From Nematopogon swammerdamellus (taxonomy: Eukaryota > Arthropoda > Insecta > Lepidoptera > Adelidae), in contig OX336345.1 in NCBI GenBank assembly GCA_946902875.1, positions 3,999,395 to 4,063,394 on the forward strand: a stretch of DNA of 64,000 nt, read 5' to 3'. Made by a program: the position numbers and the translations under genes. The notes below the pieces were generated by a model that was not told the DNA's origin, made no database searches, and worked only from the letters and a program-made list of their open reading frames with translations. Below, one piece after another: positions 1 to 11,049 of the stretch. Every line of letters begins with the position of its first letter. Positions within the stretch are counted from its first letter, which is position 1.

Positions 1-1085
1 AAAATAGTGTGCACTTATGCCCTTTGGTTATGCGAACAAAATTTTCTTCCGATCCTCTTAAAATACAGGAATGGTACTACATATAGTACGGCATAGTCAT
101 GCATCATTACGATAATGATAAAACCTCCTACAAACAGGATCATATAACCGGCTTGGCTACTAATTTTTTGAAACTAGTAATACACCTTACTAAAATGTCA
201 TTTCATACTTATAATAATGGTAATACAAAAGCCTACTTAATGAAGTAAATGGTACATCATGAATGCAACTGTTCTACATACTTACAATAATGTCTCTACA
301 ATCATAGTGTTTACGTATGTGAATAAGAGGCATAAATAAACTAAATTGTTTGAAAAAAAAAATGCTCAACATTAAATATATTTTATGGCAAATCTCTGAC
401 TTTTGTTGTAATTTTATAAATAAGTTATTGAATTATAGGTAGGTCCAGAATATTAATCTATTATAAATAAAAGGTGAAATAAGATTTAGACAAGTATTTT
501 ATTCATTTACAAAAATAATCTAAAACACCATTATATTGGATGAAATAAAAATCTGGTCTGGAGTAATCTATACAAAATCAAACTTATGGAAAAAAAACAC
601 TAATGAGGTAATCATAAGCAATGGTAAGAAAGTGACAGAATGCAGTGTTACTTATTTTAAATAGGTATTACACAAAAAACTACTTAATCGTACGTTTGGT
701 TTGAACAACAATATTAATCACCATTAGTCTTCTTTTTAATACACACTGTTTTCGAAAATGACCGACTAAACCAGAAAGCTGCCATGTTTCTAATAGTATT
801 TTGGTTTCCTCGTCAGCCATGGTACACGCACACAGATATCTTCAACTGCACTACACGGAACGTTACGCACTCCACTTCACCAGTCGTCCAAATCAAATTA
901 TCACCAACAGAAAGAACGCACGCCGCGGCCGCCGTCGAAGAACTCGCTTGCTTCAATGCTTGCGTTGCGTTGCGTGCGGCCACAGATAGATACCTTTACG
1001 TCGTCGTACGGTGTCGCATCGCAACTCGTACACATCATGACATCACGTTTTGGCGCGCATTTCAAATCAGTGGAAAGCATTGGAA
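1..1085. other. AT-rich stretch, no gene seen
   Basis: I see no convincing exon, tandem repeat or recognisable transposon here. Open frames between about 780 and 1190 run into the 121-bp tandem repeat downstream and have no recognisable domain. Confidence 0.5.
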
Positions 1086-1090
1086 AGTGA

Positions 1091-1690
1091 ATGTGCAAAC
1101 AAACGGCAAGCAGTTAGTTTTATCCAGTCGTACTGCCGTAACATCATTGTTACACTTGACGTATCACCATTTTGCCGTCAGTTCGTAACGAACTTTTTCT
1201 TCGTGCAGGCAATGTGCAAACAAACGGCAAGCAGTCAGTTTTGTCCAGTCGTACTGCCGTAACATCATTGTTACTCTTGACGTATCACCATTTTGCCGTC
1301 AGTTCGTAACGAACTTTTTCTTTGTGCAGGCAATGTGCAAACAAACGGCAAGCAGTCAGTTTGGTCCAGTCGTACTGCCGTAACATCATTGTTACGCTTG
1401 ACGTATCACCATTTTGCCGTCAGTTCGTAACGAACTTTTTCTTCGTGCAGGCAATGTGCAAACAAACGGCAAGCAGTAAGTTTTGTCCAGTCTTACTGCC
1501 GTAACATCATTGTTATACTTGATGTATCACCATTTTGTCGTCAGTTCGTTACGAACTTTTTTAACGTGCAGGTAATGTGCAAACAAACGGCAACCATTCA
1601 GTGTTATCCAGTCGTACATGCTGTAACTTCATTATTACACCTGAGGTATCACCATTTTGCAGTAATGTGCAGACTGACGGCAAGTCATTA
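1091..1690. repeat. 121-bp tandem repeat, about five copies
   Basis: The marker atgtgcaaacaaacggcaag starts at 1091, 1212, 1333 and 1454, a constant 121-bp spacing. A more diverged copy starts at 1575 and a degenerate one near 1672. Each unit contains a short palindrome (agttcgtaacgaact) and a second dyad (gtaac-atcatt-gttac). Copies 1 to 4 are very similar and the last two decay, which fits expansion from one side. Confidence 0.9.
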
Positions 1691-1949
1691 AATTTTACCT
1701 AATCAGACACGGCACTTCATCCTTACTAAGGGTGTTCCCGAATGTAAATGTAGGAACACCAGTGGCATGTTAATACAGTCATGTCATTATGAGTAATGAC
1801 GTTATGTCCAACCAAAAAATCCAACTTACTGGTAGTTCCTACGTAATAATGGTGTAACTTACACATTTACGGGTATTTCTTACGTTGACTGGAGATTACC
1901 GTTTTACCATTATGTAAAGACGAAGTATTTTTCTCAGTGTACCAATTAA

Positions 1950-2110
1950 TTATACGCACTACAGACACTTTCGACGCCTCTTCCACACTCATGTTCGATG
2001 TTATGGGTACTACGCACTTGATCCTTTTGGAGCACATGCCCGATCGATCTAGGGTTAGGGACTAGGGCGGTTCTTTCCGACTCTTTCTCTGAAGACCCAA
2101 AATTATAGAA
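1950..2110 (-). mobile_element. Degraded non-LTR retrotransposon C-terminus (RTE-like)
   Basis: On the minus strand the translation includes IGHVLQKDQVRSTHN, which matches the reading of the better copies at 5962-6262 and 50155-50460. Only a short diverged piece survives. Confidence 0.55.
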
Positions 2111-2166
2111 AATCTTAACAGTTTCTGACCGCAACCGTGGTTGTGGGGTCAGGGTCTTTGACGCGC

Positions 2167-2193
2167 GGGGGGGGGGGGGGGGGGGGGGGGGGG
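2167..2193 (+). repeat. 27-nt poly-G tract
   Basis: An uninterrupted run of 27 G lies in a GC-rich patch (about 2140-2300). It can form G-quadruplexes, is prone to slippage, and its exact length may be an assembly estimate. Confidence 0.95.
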
Positions 2194-2490
2194 AGTATGC
2201 TGGCGCGGGAACGGTCGGGATCGAAACACTCACTCCGCGCCGCCGCGGATCTCCTCTCCCCGCGTACTCGTCCCTGCTCGCTCGCTCACCGCGCGCCTTT
2301 CATTCCTACGTTTGTGCGGAACATTAGATCCTTTTACACTACACTAAATAAATAAATTAGTTTCTATGAAAACTGTAACTTTTTATTTAAAGGGAATCAC
2401 AAAAAAGTTAATTGACTTTTTTGTTACTATTGAGCCCAATAATCATTTCCTAAATTTAATGTAGGGGCCGTTACATACAACAACCTGTAT

Positions 2491-2876
2491 ATAAGGTGTT
2501 TCGTTAGTCATATCATGTCAATAACTTCGGGAGGGTTACATACACACTCAAATAAACAGGTTACGCAAAGTTTTAGCATTACTTTTCGAGAAATTTAACA
2601 AGACATGTTTGCTACCTAAACATTAACCTGTGTGTAACAGTAGGTAACATGCATTGTACGGGGTCAATGACGTACTATGTTCAAACGCAGAACAGCTGTT
2701 TGTTGTAATTAAGTCACAAGGTCACTATGATTGGGTTTTACAGCTACTTATTTGATTTGATTTTTTTGTTAGGAGAAAAAATGCTCCTATAAACATATGT
2801 TTTTTTGCCTAAAGTGTTTGTTTGAGTGCGTATTTAACCTAACGAAGTTATTGACATGACTAACGAAACACCTTAT
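2491..2876. mobile_element. MITE with ~65-bp terminal inverted repeats
   Basis: The left end ataaggtgtttcgttagtca is the reverse complement of the right end at 2857-2876, and similarity continues inward to about 2557 and 2816. The left arm has a 5-bp insertion relative to the right. The element lies in TA-rich flanks, as expected of Tc1/mariner-type MITEs, and has no coding capacity. Confidence 0.75.
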
Positions 2877-3120
2877 ATATATATATATATACTATAGCGT
2901 TGTACAGCTAATTTTAAACGTTATTTTATTACATTCAAATAAGATGGTTTCTTCAACGGCAGTGCGAGAAACTATTGCGGCGAATGCAAATGGCAAGTGC
3001 ACACAATTGATTATTGGTTCCAACGCCCATCGAGATATATTTCTAAAGGATGCGTGAGGAAGAAAATTTAAGAAGACAAGTCGCAATTTCTGGGGTATGA
3101 CGTGAAAATATGTCAAGTGC

Positions 3121-3530
3121 GAGTTTTACTCACGCACGGAGGGTTCCGTAGTTCCGCCATACCATACTTGTCAAAAAACCATATCCATCTATATTTTGTC
3201 TGTCCGCGATCCAAAGAACCTGTTGCGTAAAAAAAAGGGTGATGATAAAAATATACTATTTAGTAGCGTGAATATGTACTAATCGATTCTTAGCACGTTT
3301 CTTTTATGGTGACCCACTTAATTGTTTACTGTTTGCTTTTTTTATATTTTGCATGTGGTATATCTGGCACAATAACATATATTCTGAGAAAATTTCAACC
3401 GACTACATAATACGGTTCAAAGATAAGCACTCGGACGGACGGACGGACGGACGGACGGACAGACAGACACACAGACGACGTGGCTTAGTAATAGGCTACG
3501 GTGCGGCTCTGAGAGCCGACTAGTAAAGCG
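3121..3530. repeat. Fragments of the 'agggttccgta' dispersed repeat
   Basis: Pieces include gagggttccgtagttccgcc near 3138, a (GGAC)n-(AGAC)n microsatellite at about 3432-3476, and cttagtaataggctacg near 3484. These are elements of the family seen in full at 7319-7585 and 48983-49555. Order and gaps show internal decay. Confidence 0.6.
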
Positions 3531-3534
3531 GGGG

Positions 3535-4180
3535 CGCGTGGGGAGAGGATTGGGAGTAAATAATTAGGAGGGAAGAGAGTGGTGGAGTTTGAGGCGGGAT
3601 TGCGTTCGCGACCGACCAGCTCAGTTGCGGCTGAATGGCTCTAACTCGGTGGAACAAGCATAGCAAGCTGTTCGAGCGCACTCTCGTGTTAAAAACTACG
3701 TATATCTCGATGCCCACGCCTCGTAATTTTCAATCACACCCTTCGTATCGATCACACATAGACCATAAATTAATAGCAGCGAGGCGTATACGCGATCGGT
3801 ACTTACTCATACGTTCAGGGAACCTTGTCATATTCAATAGTTTGTTTCCAAGTCTTCTAAACAGTGTAGATAGTGAGTGTTCTGTATTGTGATAAGGTTC
3901 TAAATGTGAGTGTCCACTTTATTAGTGGATCGTGCACAGGGAATAGTAAATTATGTGCCAATAGAAGCGGAGTTGCCGTGTCTCTTCCGCATGACGTATA
4001 CCTACTCAGTAGACTATACGGCTCCACAACAAATCAAAGGAATAGAAGAGGCAGGAATGGAACACTTTGGATTGGTGACCGTCCGAATGTTGAGGCGGTT
4101 GAGGCCCATTAGATTGGGAGCGAAATCAAATACTGGTACGTTCTTTGCATACCGTAAATACGTACAGTGAAGTGAAAAAA
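3535..4180. other. Unassigned stretch with a repeat shared with 6600-6710
   Basis: About 3620-3715 shares a diverged block (gttgcggctg..tggct..aactcg.tggaaca, then gcactctc) with about 6613-6700, so it is a dispersed repeat. An open frame at 3910-4170 (86 codons) has no recognised domain and I do not call it a gene. Confidence 0.5.
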
Positions 4181-4439
4181 ATACATTTTTTTTCATATGT
4201 GGATGGACAAGTATGTAATAGGTATGTATATTTATTTGTATATTATACTTTATATATTTTGTAATGTATATATCTTCATATAAGTATAGCATTTATTTAA
4301 CTAGCATGTTCTTATTAACATATCTTGTATTCTTATTTTTTTAATGATTTTATCTTCAATTTTATTCTCACACGCAACGCAAGTGTTTTGCTACTACCTC
4401 GGCTACTACCTACTTACATTTCACTATATTTTAATCGAC

Positions 4440-4560
4440 TCTCATTCAAAGGTTCACTGGGATAAATCTCTGTGAGGGATAAGTCGGCCTTTGCACCTCA
4501 TGAAAATGTTATATTGTGCTTATTTCTGTAAAATGTTTTTCATTGCTGCCGATGATAGGG
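4440..4560 (+). repeat. 3' tail of a dispersed element
   Basis: The block ggataaatctctgtgaggga / aagtcggcctttgcacctca resembles 63185-63310 (plus) and 31855-31960 (minus), where the same block ends near a GATA/TATC microsatellite. It is probably the 3' untranslated end of a non-LTR element. Confidence 0.55.
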
Positions 4561-4699
4561 GAATACTTTTATCCCACCAAAAACATAAATGTGAAAAAAA
4601 AAACCAAGTTCGCAACAAAAAAAGAACCAAAAAACTTGCAAGATAAGCACTCGGATAACGGCCTCGCTAATAGAAGAAGTGCGATCTAACTGGATATCA

Positions 4700-5042
4700 A
4701 GTTTTTTTTTATTTTTTTTTTTATGGATACTGACACGGTTCGCTACATCACCTACAACATCCGTGATGTCAGCCCATAACACCGGGTGAACTTGGTGCCA
4801 CGTCAGTGCTTCCCTTCGGTCGTGCCGGCTACACTGAACTGGACGGAAAACACTAACTATTTACATAGCCGTTTCGACCGACCTTTCATTCAGTGCGGTG
4901 GTACCAACCCGGGCGGGTTAAACCCTACCACCTAGTAATATAAGAAGGGAGTCATATCCCTTAGTCGCCTTTTACGACATACACGGGGAGAGATGCAGTG
5001 GGGCTATTCTTTTAAAGTACCCGCCCCACACGGTACTTTGAA
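4700..5042 (-). mobile_element. SINE copy with alternative 5' head
   Basis: Read on the minus strand, it ends in the family tail (ggttgtaggtgatgtag-like, cgtgtcagtatccat, then poly-A, seen as poly-T at 4702-4725). The body matches the tRNA/5S SINE family, but its 5' end (about 4960-5042) is gtgtggggcgggtactttaa and a gtcgtaaaaggcgac block instead of the tRNA/5S head. That head is tandemly amplified at 47943-48026 and 49995-50143. Confidence 0.8.
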
Positions 5043-5960
5043 GTTCTTTTGAATTTCCTTAAATCATAGCTCCTGTTATGCATAACGTTCTTCAGTTGCT
5101 TTAAAAGAAAATTTGTTATGTTCTTTGCTACTCGATAGTGCGACTTGGCAAGTTTCATAAAAATAGTGATTTTCGGACGACATTGTCTCGTGAATGGTAA
5201 GAGGGTTTTTATTTAAATTTCAGATTTCGTAATTAAAAAGAAACGTGTTTTTTTTTTCAAAGTTTGTTTTTGTGGTGCGGAAACCTAGATGCGCGAGTCC
5301 GACTCGCACTTGGCCGGTTTTCGAATAGCGGCGAGCGACTGACCGTCCACTCTTCAGGCCGAGCCAATGAGAAGTGGCGCGAAGGCGATTTGCCGTCGCC
5401 CGTTAACCCCCTTTAATCCTGATTAATGTGGGGGCGCCTTTGGACTCGGTGTTTTTTTTTCTCCGGTTTTGAATTTTCGGTACACGATAGGCCACTTAGC
5501 GCAGCGTGTCGGGCGCTATATCGGTCGTAAGTTAGCGGGCGCTCGATGCCTCTGCCATATTGGTCCGTTGTCGCTGGGCGTCTTTTTGGGTGCGATTTAC
5601 GATATCGCAAGTCGACTCTTTCATTCATCGAGATATATTACCGTCCAGAGGATGCGCTACGGAGACAGTTTCAAGGAAACCAAGCCGTAATAATGAGCCT
5701 AAGAGGGAAGGAAGCGGGTTGGCACGGCGCGGAGAGCCGAGCGGTAAAGAAAGAAAGAAGGAAATGATTTATTCATCACAAAATTATCAACTTCAATAAA
5801 ATTTTATGTAGTAAAAATAACATATATTTGACGAAAAGGGAGCCCACTCAGTTAATATTCACGTAGCGAAGAACATTTTCAGGGGCACCCTCCCTATAAC
5901 CATCGATATTCCTAAAAAGCAAACAAATACCAAACTAACAATACATACATGATACATACA
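5043..5960. other. Unassigned stretch with a dispersed-repeat end
   Basis: About 5275-5325 contains gcgcgagtccgactcgcact followed by tggccggttttcg, the right end of the 'agggttccgta' family. The rest, including a GC-rich patch at about 5330-5430, shows no recognisable gene. Confidence 0.5.
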
Positions 5961-5961
5961 T

Positions 5962-6262
5962 ACATACATAGCGTCACGCCTGTTTCCCGGTGGGGTAAGA
6001 AGCAGAGACAACGGATCTCCACGTGCCACGATCCTGACACACTTCTGCCGCCTCTTCCACTCTCATAATGTTCTTCAGGCATTCTCGTCGGTTACGGGTA
6101 CTACGCACTTGACCCTTTTGAGCACATGGCCGATCTGGTCCTGGCGCGTGCGTCTAGGGCGACCTTTCCGGACTCTTCCACTCACATTTGCTCCATAAAT
6201 TTATTTCGTTAGTCTCGTATCATCCAGTCTTCCAACATGACCGAACCACCGAAGCATTCCTT
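5962..6262 (-). mobile_element. Non-LTR (RTE-like) C-terminal fragment and 3' end
   Basis: The minus strand reads as an endonuclease/RT retrotransposon C-terminus: WFGHVGRLDDTRLT near 6240, then ANVSGRV and KGRPRR, followed by a region readable only with frame changes. An in-frame stop and frameshifts show it is dead. It is a near duplicate of 50155-50460. Confidence 0.75.
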
Positions 6263-6362
6263 TGTCAATACTTGTCACTACAATGACAATACATACAATG
6301 ACAATGATAAATACAATACAAACACATTAAGGTGGGGTGATGCTGGCGCGGGAAGGTGATCT

Positions 6363-6538
6363 GACCCTAATCACGAGATTTAACCTACTACGCTACGCCG
6401 TGTTCTCCGCATCATTTTGTATGGAGAGACGAAGTTCGAAAATCTATCACTATAGATAGGCGCTGCTCCGTTTCTCCATACAAATGATGCGGAGAACACG
6501 GCGTAGCGAATAGTAGGTTAAATCTGGTGATTAGGGTA
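6363..6538. repeat. Long near-perfect hairpin (foldback MITE)
   Basis: The left arm, 6363-6430, is nearly the reverse complement of 6469-6538. The core cgctacgccgtgttctccgc is exact in both arms and pairing continues through atcat(t)ttgtatggaga. The loop is about 38 nt. Arms of about 68 bp with a short loop give a long double-stranded transcript if transcribed. Confidence 0.9.
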
Positions 6539-6539
6539 C

Positions 6540-7318
6540 TGGAGAGAGGCTAAGTGGTAGGAGCGCGCGGACTACGCATGTAGCGATGATCGGCGTAGCT
6601 GTGTCGGCGGAACGTTGCGGCTGGATGGCTTCAACTCGATGGAACATGGCTCACTGTCCGAGTGCACTCTCTATTAAGAAATTAATATATATCGATGGCT
6701 TGTAGTACCGCGTGTAGCAGTACGTAAAGTTACGAAAATGGTTAAGGAAATTTTCATTGTAGTTACTATACTGGTTGATCAGTAGAATATAGAAATTTGA
6801 GGCGAATTTGAACCTACCTTCTCGGAAGTGATATTGGCTTGTCCAAGCATGTGATTTGGCCACTCCGACTCAGCCATCCATACACAAACAAATAAATAAA
6901 AACTAAAATTTTACGGAACAACCGCAATGTTTAGATGAAATTTTTTTCCGAATTTAAAATTGTTGCTTATTTGCTTTATTCAAATAATAGTACCTATTTG
7001 TGGTCAGCGAGTCTTGTAATTGAAGTTCCGCTGGCCGCGGTACTACTGGAGAGTACAGTGGACAGCGTCGACCGCCGCGTGACCTAGAAAGAGATTTCGA
7101 GCCTCGCGCTGTTTCGGTCTGCGGGAAGTCGACGCAGCGAATTTGTGTACCTACGTGGGTAGTTAGAATAGAGTGGTGGGAGGAAAAATCTGCTTAGAGT
7201 ATTTGGCGAGAATTGTGAACTAAAAATGGCGATTTGAATGGCGAAAAGTTAGAATGGCGAAATATTTTTATGTGTTATGTGTGTGTGTCACTTGAGTAAC
7301 TCGACGGTTAGGCTTAAT
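6540..7318. other. Unassigned stretch with a SINE-B tail
   Basis: About 6812-6895 (accttctcggaagtgatatt, ending in an A-rich tail) matches the 3' end of the tRNA-headed SINE at 56187-56550, in plus orientation. A GC-rich patch at 7020-7150 has no recognisable coding potential. Confidence 0.55.
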
Positions 7319-7585
7319 TTTTAGGGTTCCGTAGTCAACAAGGAACCCTTATAGTTTCGCCATATCCGTCCGTCTGTCCGTCCGTCTGTCATTCCGCGGC
7401 TTGGCTCAGAGACCCTTAGTACTAGAAAGTTGTAAGTTGGTATGGGTATACATATTAACGCCGACAAAGTGGTAAAATAAAAATTTTGAAGTAATTTTTT
7501 TAGGGTACCTCCCCTAGGCAGTGTTCCGCAACTACGGAACCCTACACTGCGCGTGGCCCGACACGCACTTGGCCGCTTTTTTCAT
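7319..7585 (+). repeat. 'agggttccgta' dispersed repeat, short complete copy
   Basis: It starts agggttccgtagtcaacaag, has a (CCGT/CTGT) microsatellite at 7365-7390, and ends ggaaccctac..gcgtggcccgacacgcacttggccgc-tttttt. The two ends carry inverted versions of 'gggttccgta', giving weak terminal symmetry. I know this as an abundant lepidopteran non-coding repeat but cannot name the class safely. Confidence 0.75.
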
Positions 7586-7589
7586 TCCT

Positions 7590-8070
7590 ATGATTGCAGT
7601 GTAATTTAATGTATTTACTTAACTTTACTTCTACATACATACAAACAAACATCGATAACGAAGGTCTTACTAGTAATTCTAAGTAAACCGGAAATTTGTC
7701 AGAATGTAATCTCAAGTTCTAAATAATTGATACCATTTACTCTATACTTTTGGTAGTTTCAATTATTTATTGCCACAGAAAAACAACAACGAGCAACCGG
7801 TACAGTACAAAGTAATGAGAGCGAGATTATGTAGCTCGTATGTAAAGCGGTCTCATATCGCAACCGCCGTCACCACTATCACGTGGGTGTTGGTAGCAGT
7901 CGCTCCTGATTAAACTCTCCGGTTACAGACACGATACGTCATTAGGGCGTAATTCCTTTGAACCTTTCATCTAAATTTCGATGGCTCTCCAAACTATCCT
8001 AGATACAGGTGGCACGCGATTTTGGTTTGAAAATGATAGTGTTTCAAATTTCGAACGTAGGTCGCCATAA
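7590..8070. other. No gene seen
   Basis: No recognisable exon or repeat was found in this interval before the palindromic region begins. Confidence 0.4.
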
Positions 8071-8284
8071 GCACAGCATATATATGGCTAAAGCAGTATG
8101 GAAACTAGGCCTATTTGTTAAAATAAGTACCTACGCTCCATTGGAGCGTTAGGGATGTCAATCAAATTTTTTTGTAAAATTGTAAAATTATTATTTATTA
8201 AAACATTTATTTAGGTTCTTTAATGTAATGATCAAATAATCAATATAATCAATCATCAATAATAAGTTCAAAACGTGGTTGCTA

Positions 8285-10855
8285 TAAATATGAATTGATA
8301 TAACTTTTCTTGACTTTTGTCAACTTTTATTAACTTTTGTAAATTGTTTACAACTTTTGTCAGCTCTTGTCAACCATTGTAAATGTTTGTCAACTTTTCT
8401 CATCTTTTGCCAATTTCAGTCATCTTTTGTCAACTTTTATCGACTGTTGTCAAGTCTTGTCAATGTTTGTCAACCTTGGTAAACTTTTGTCAGCTTTCGT
8501 CAACATTTGTCAACTTTTGTCATCTTTTGTCAACTTTCATGGACTGTTGTCAACTCTTGTCAATGTTTGTCAACCTTGGTCAACTTTTGTCAACTTTCGT
8601 CAACATTTGTCATCTTTTGTCATGTTTTGTCAACTTTTATCGACTGTTGTCAACTCTTGTCAATCTTTGTCAACCTTGGTCAACTTTTGTCAACTTTCGT
8701 CAACATTTGTCGACTTTTGTCATCTTTTGTCAACGTCCGTCAACTTTTGTCTATTTTGCTCGATTTTTGTGAAAATATAGCCACTTTCGTCATCTTTTAT
8801 CAACTTTTCTCATCTTTTATCAACTTTTCTCATCTTTTGCCAACTTCTGTCACCTTTTGTCAACTTTTATCGACTGTTGTCAACTCTTGTCAAGTTTTGT
8901 AAACTTTTGAGAACTTTTTTCAACTCTCGGTAACTTATGTCAACTCTTGTCAACTTTTGTCAACATTTGTCAACTTTTGTCAACTTTCGTCAACTTTTGT
9001 CAACTTTTATCAACTTTCGTCAACGTTTGTCTACTTTTATGGCTTTTGTCGACTTTTGTTAACTTATAGCCACTTTCGTCATCTTTTGTCAATTTTTGCC
9101 AACTTCTATCAGCTTTTGTAAAATTTTAACGACTGTTGTCAACTTTCGGAAATTTTTGTCAACTTCTGCCAACTTCTGTCACTTTTATGAACTTAGGCCA
9201 GCTTCCGTCAACTTTTGTCAACTTTCATCATCTTTTGTCAACTTTTACTAACTTCTGTCAACTTTTAACCACTATTGTCAACTTTTGCCAAGTTCTGTCA
9301 CTTTTATGAACTTTTGTCAGCTTTCGTGAACTTTTGTCAACTCTTGTCAACTTTTGTCAACTTTCGTCAATATTTGTCAACTTTCGTCATCTTTTGTCAA
9401 CTTTTATCGACTGTTGTCAACTCTTGTCAATGTTTGTCAACCTTGATCAACTTTTGTCAACTTTCGTCAACATTAGTTAACTTTTGTCATCTTTTGTCAA
9501 CTTTTATCGACTGTTGTCAACTCTTGTCAATGTTTGTTAACCTTTGTCGGCTTTTGTCTACTTTTGTCATCTTTTGTTCACAAAAGTCGAGAAAAGTATA
9601 CAAAAGTTGACAAACGTTGACAAAAGATGACAAAATGTTGACGAAAGTTGACTAAGGTTGACAAACAACCACAAGAGTTGACAACAGTCGATAAAAGTTG
9701 ACAAAGATGACAAATGTTGACGAAAGTTGACAAAAGTTGACCAAGGTTGATAAACATTGGCAATAGTTGACAACAGTCGATAAAAGTTGACACAGGTCGA
9801 TAAAAGTTGACACAGGTCGATAAAAGTTGACAAAAGATGACAAAAGTAGACAAAAGCCGACAAAGGTTAACAAACATTGACAAGAGTTGACAACAGTCGA
9901 TAAAAGTTGACAAAAGATGACAAAAGTTAACTAATGTTGACGAAAGTTGACAAAAGTTGATCAAGGTTGACAAACATTGACAAGAGTTGACAACAGTCGA
10001 TAAAAGTTGACAAAAGATGACGAAAGTTGACAAATATTGACGAAAGTTGACAAAAGTTGACCAAGGTTGACAAACATTGACAAGAGTTGACAACAGTCGA
10101 TAAAAGTTGACAAAAGATGACAAAAGTTGACAAATGTTGACGAAAGTTGACAAAAGTTGACCAAGGTTGATAAACATTGACAATAGTTGACAACAGTCGA
10201 TAAAAGTTGACACAGGTCGATAAAAGTTGACACAGGTCGATAAAGTTGCCAAAAGATGACAAAAGTAGACAAAAGCCGACAAAGGTTAACAAACATTGAC
10301 AAGAGTTGACAACAGTCGATAAAAGTTGACAAAAGGTGACAGAAGTTGGCAAAAGATAAGAAAAGTTGACAAGAGTTGACATAAGTTACCGACAGTTGAC
10401 AAAAGTTCTCAAAAGTTTACAAACTTCACAAGAGTTGACAACAGTCGATAAAAGTTGACAAGAGTTGACATAAGTTACCGAGAGTTGACAAAAGTTCTCA
10501 AAAGTTTACAAAACTTGACAAGAGTTGACAACAATCGATAAAAGTTGACAAAAGGTGACAGAAGTTGGCAAAAGATGAGAAAAGTTGACAAAAGTTGACA
10601 AGATTTGACATAAGTTACCGAGAGTTGACAAAAGTTCTCAAAAGTTTACAAAACTTGACAAGAGTTGACAACAGTCGATAAAAGTTCACAAAAGGTAAGA
10701 AAAGTTGACAAGAGTTGACAACAGTCGATAAAACTTGACAAAATGTGACAGAAGTTGGCAAAAGATTAGAAAAGTTGACAAAAGTTGTCAACATTTGTCA
10801 AAAGTTAATATAAAGTGACAACAGTCGAAAAACGTTTGTAAAAATTTTTTTGCAT
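8285..10855. repeat. 12-bp minisatellite in two opposed arms
   Basis: The unit is gtcaacttttgt with many variants (ctttcgtcaacatttgtcaa and similar). Variants recur in blocks of about 100 bp, marked by cgactgttgtcaactcttgt near 8440, 8540, 8640, 8870, 9408 and 9507, so there is a higher-order repeat. The orientation switches at about 9580. Because 12 is a multiple of three, long stop-free frames arise on both strands; these are not proteins. Confidence 0.95.
9346..10061. repeat. 232-bp near-perfect inverted repeat at the palindrome core
   Basis: Bases 9346-9577 match the reverse complement of 9830-10061 at every variant position I checked, including diagnostic ones such as attagttaacttttg and caaccttgatcaac. 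The spacer is 252 bp. This is far closer than the general similarity between arms, so the core was duplicated in inverted orientation recently. Confidence 0.85.
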
Positions 10856-11049
10856 TCTAAAAGATCACGGACTGTCCGTGGCGCATGCAACAAAAACAAA
10901 CACGACCACTCGGACGCGGCACCCGCGACTGATTGTTTGCGACATTCGCTTCGGGGCCTTGTTGAGGCGTGCGTGTGTGTGAGTGCGTCGTTTCGATCGT
11001 TTTGTACGTAGTTTCCATACTGCTTTAGCCATATATATGCTGTGCCATA

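Larger units (their letters stand above)
8071..11045. mobile_element. Foldback-like palindromic element (candidate)
   Basis: An exact 37-bp sequence at 8071-8107 (gcacagcatatatatggcta ...) reappears inverted at 11009-11045. Between them lies a 12-bp minisatellite in plus orientation to about 9577 and in minus orientation from there to about 10855. Long inverted repeats made of short tandem subrepeats are the hallmark of Foldback-type transposons in Drosophila. Whether this is a mobile unit or a fold-back rearrangement of a satellite is undecided. No transposase is inside. Confidence 0.55.

Noticed and set aside
784..1504. Open frames of 60-134 codons in the 121-bp tandem repeat
   Set aside because: They repeat the same translation by tandem duplication and have no domain; frames change between units because 121 is not a multiple of three.
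3910..4170. Possible 86-codon gene or exon
   Set aside because: No recognisable domain, no convincing splice sites, and overlapping open frames in another phase at 3873-4112.
8367..10382. Many open frames of 98-234 codons rich in LSTFVNFCQLLS-type repeats on both strands
   Set aside because: They are products of a 12-bp satellite whose length is a multiple of three; variants follow no protein constraint and frames are open on both strands and in several phases.
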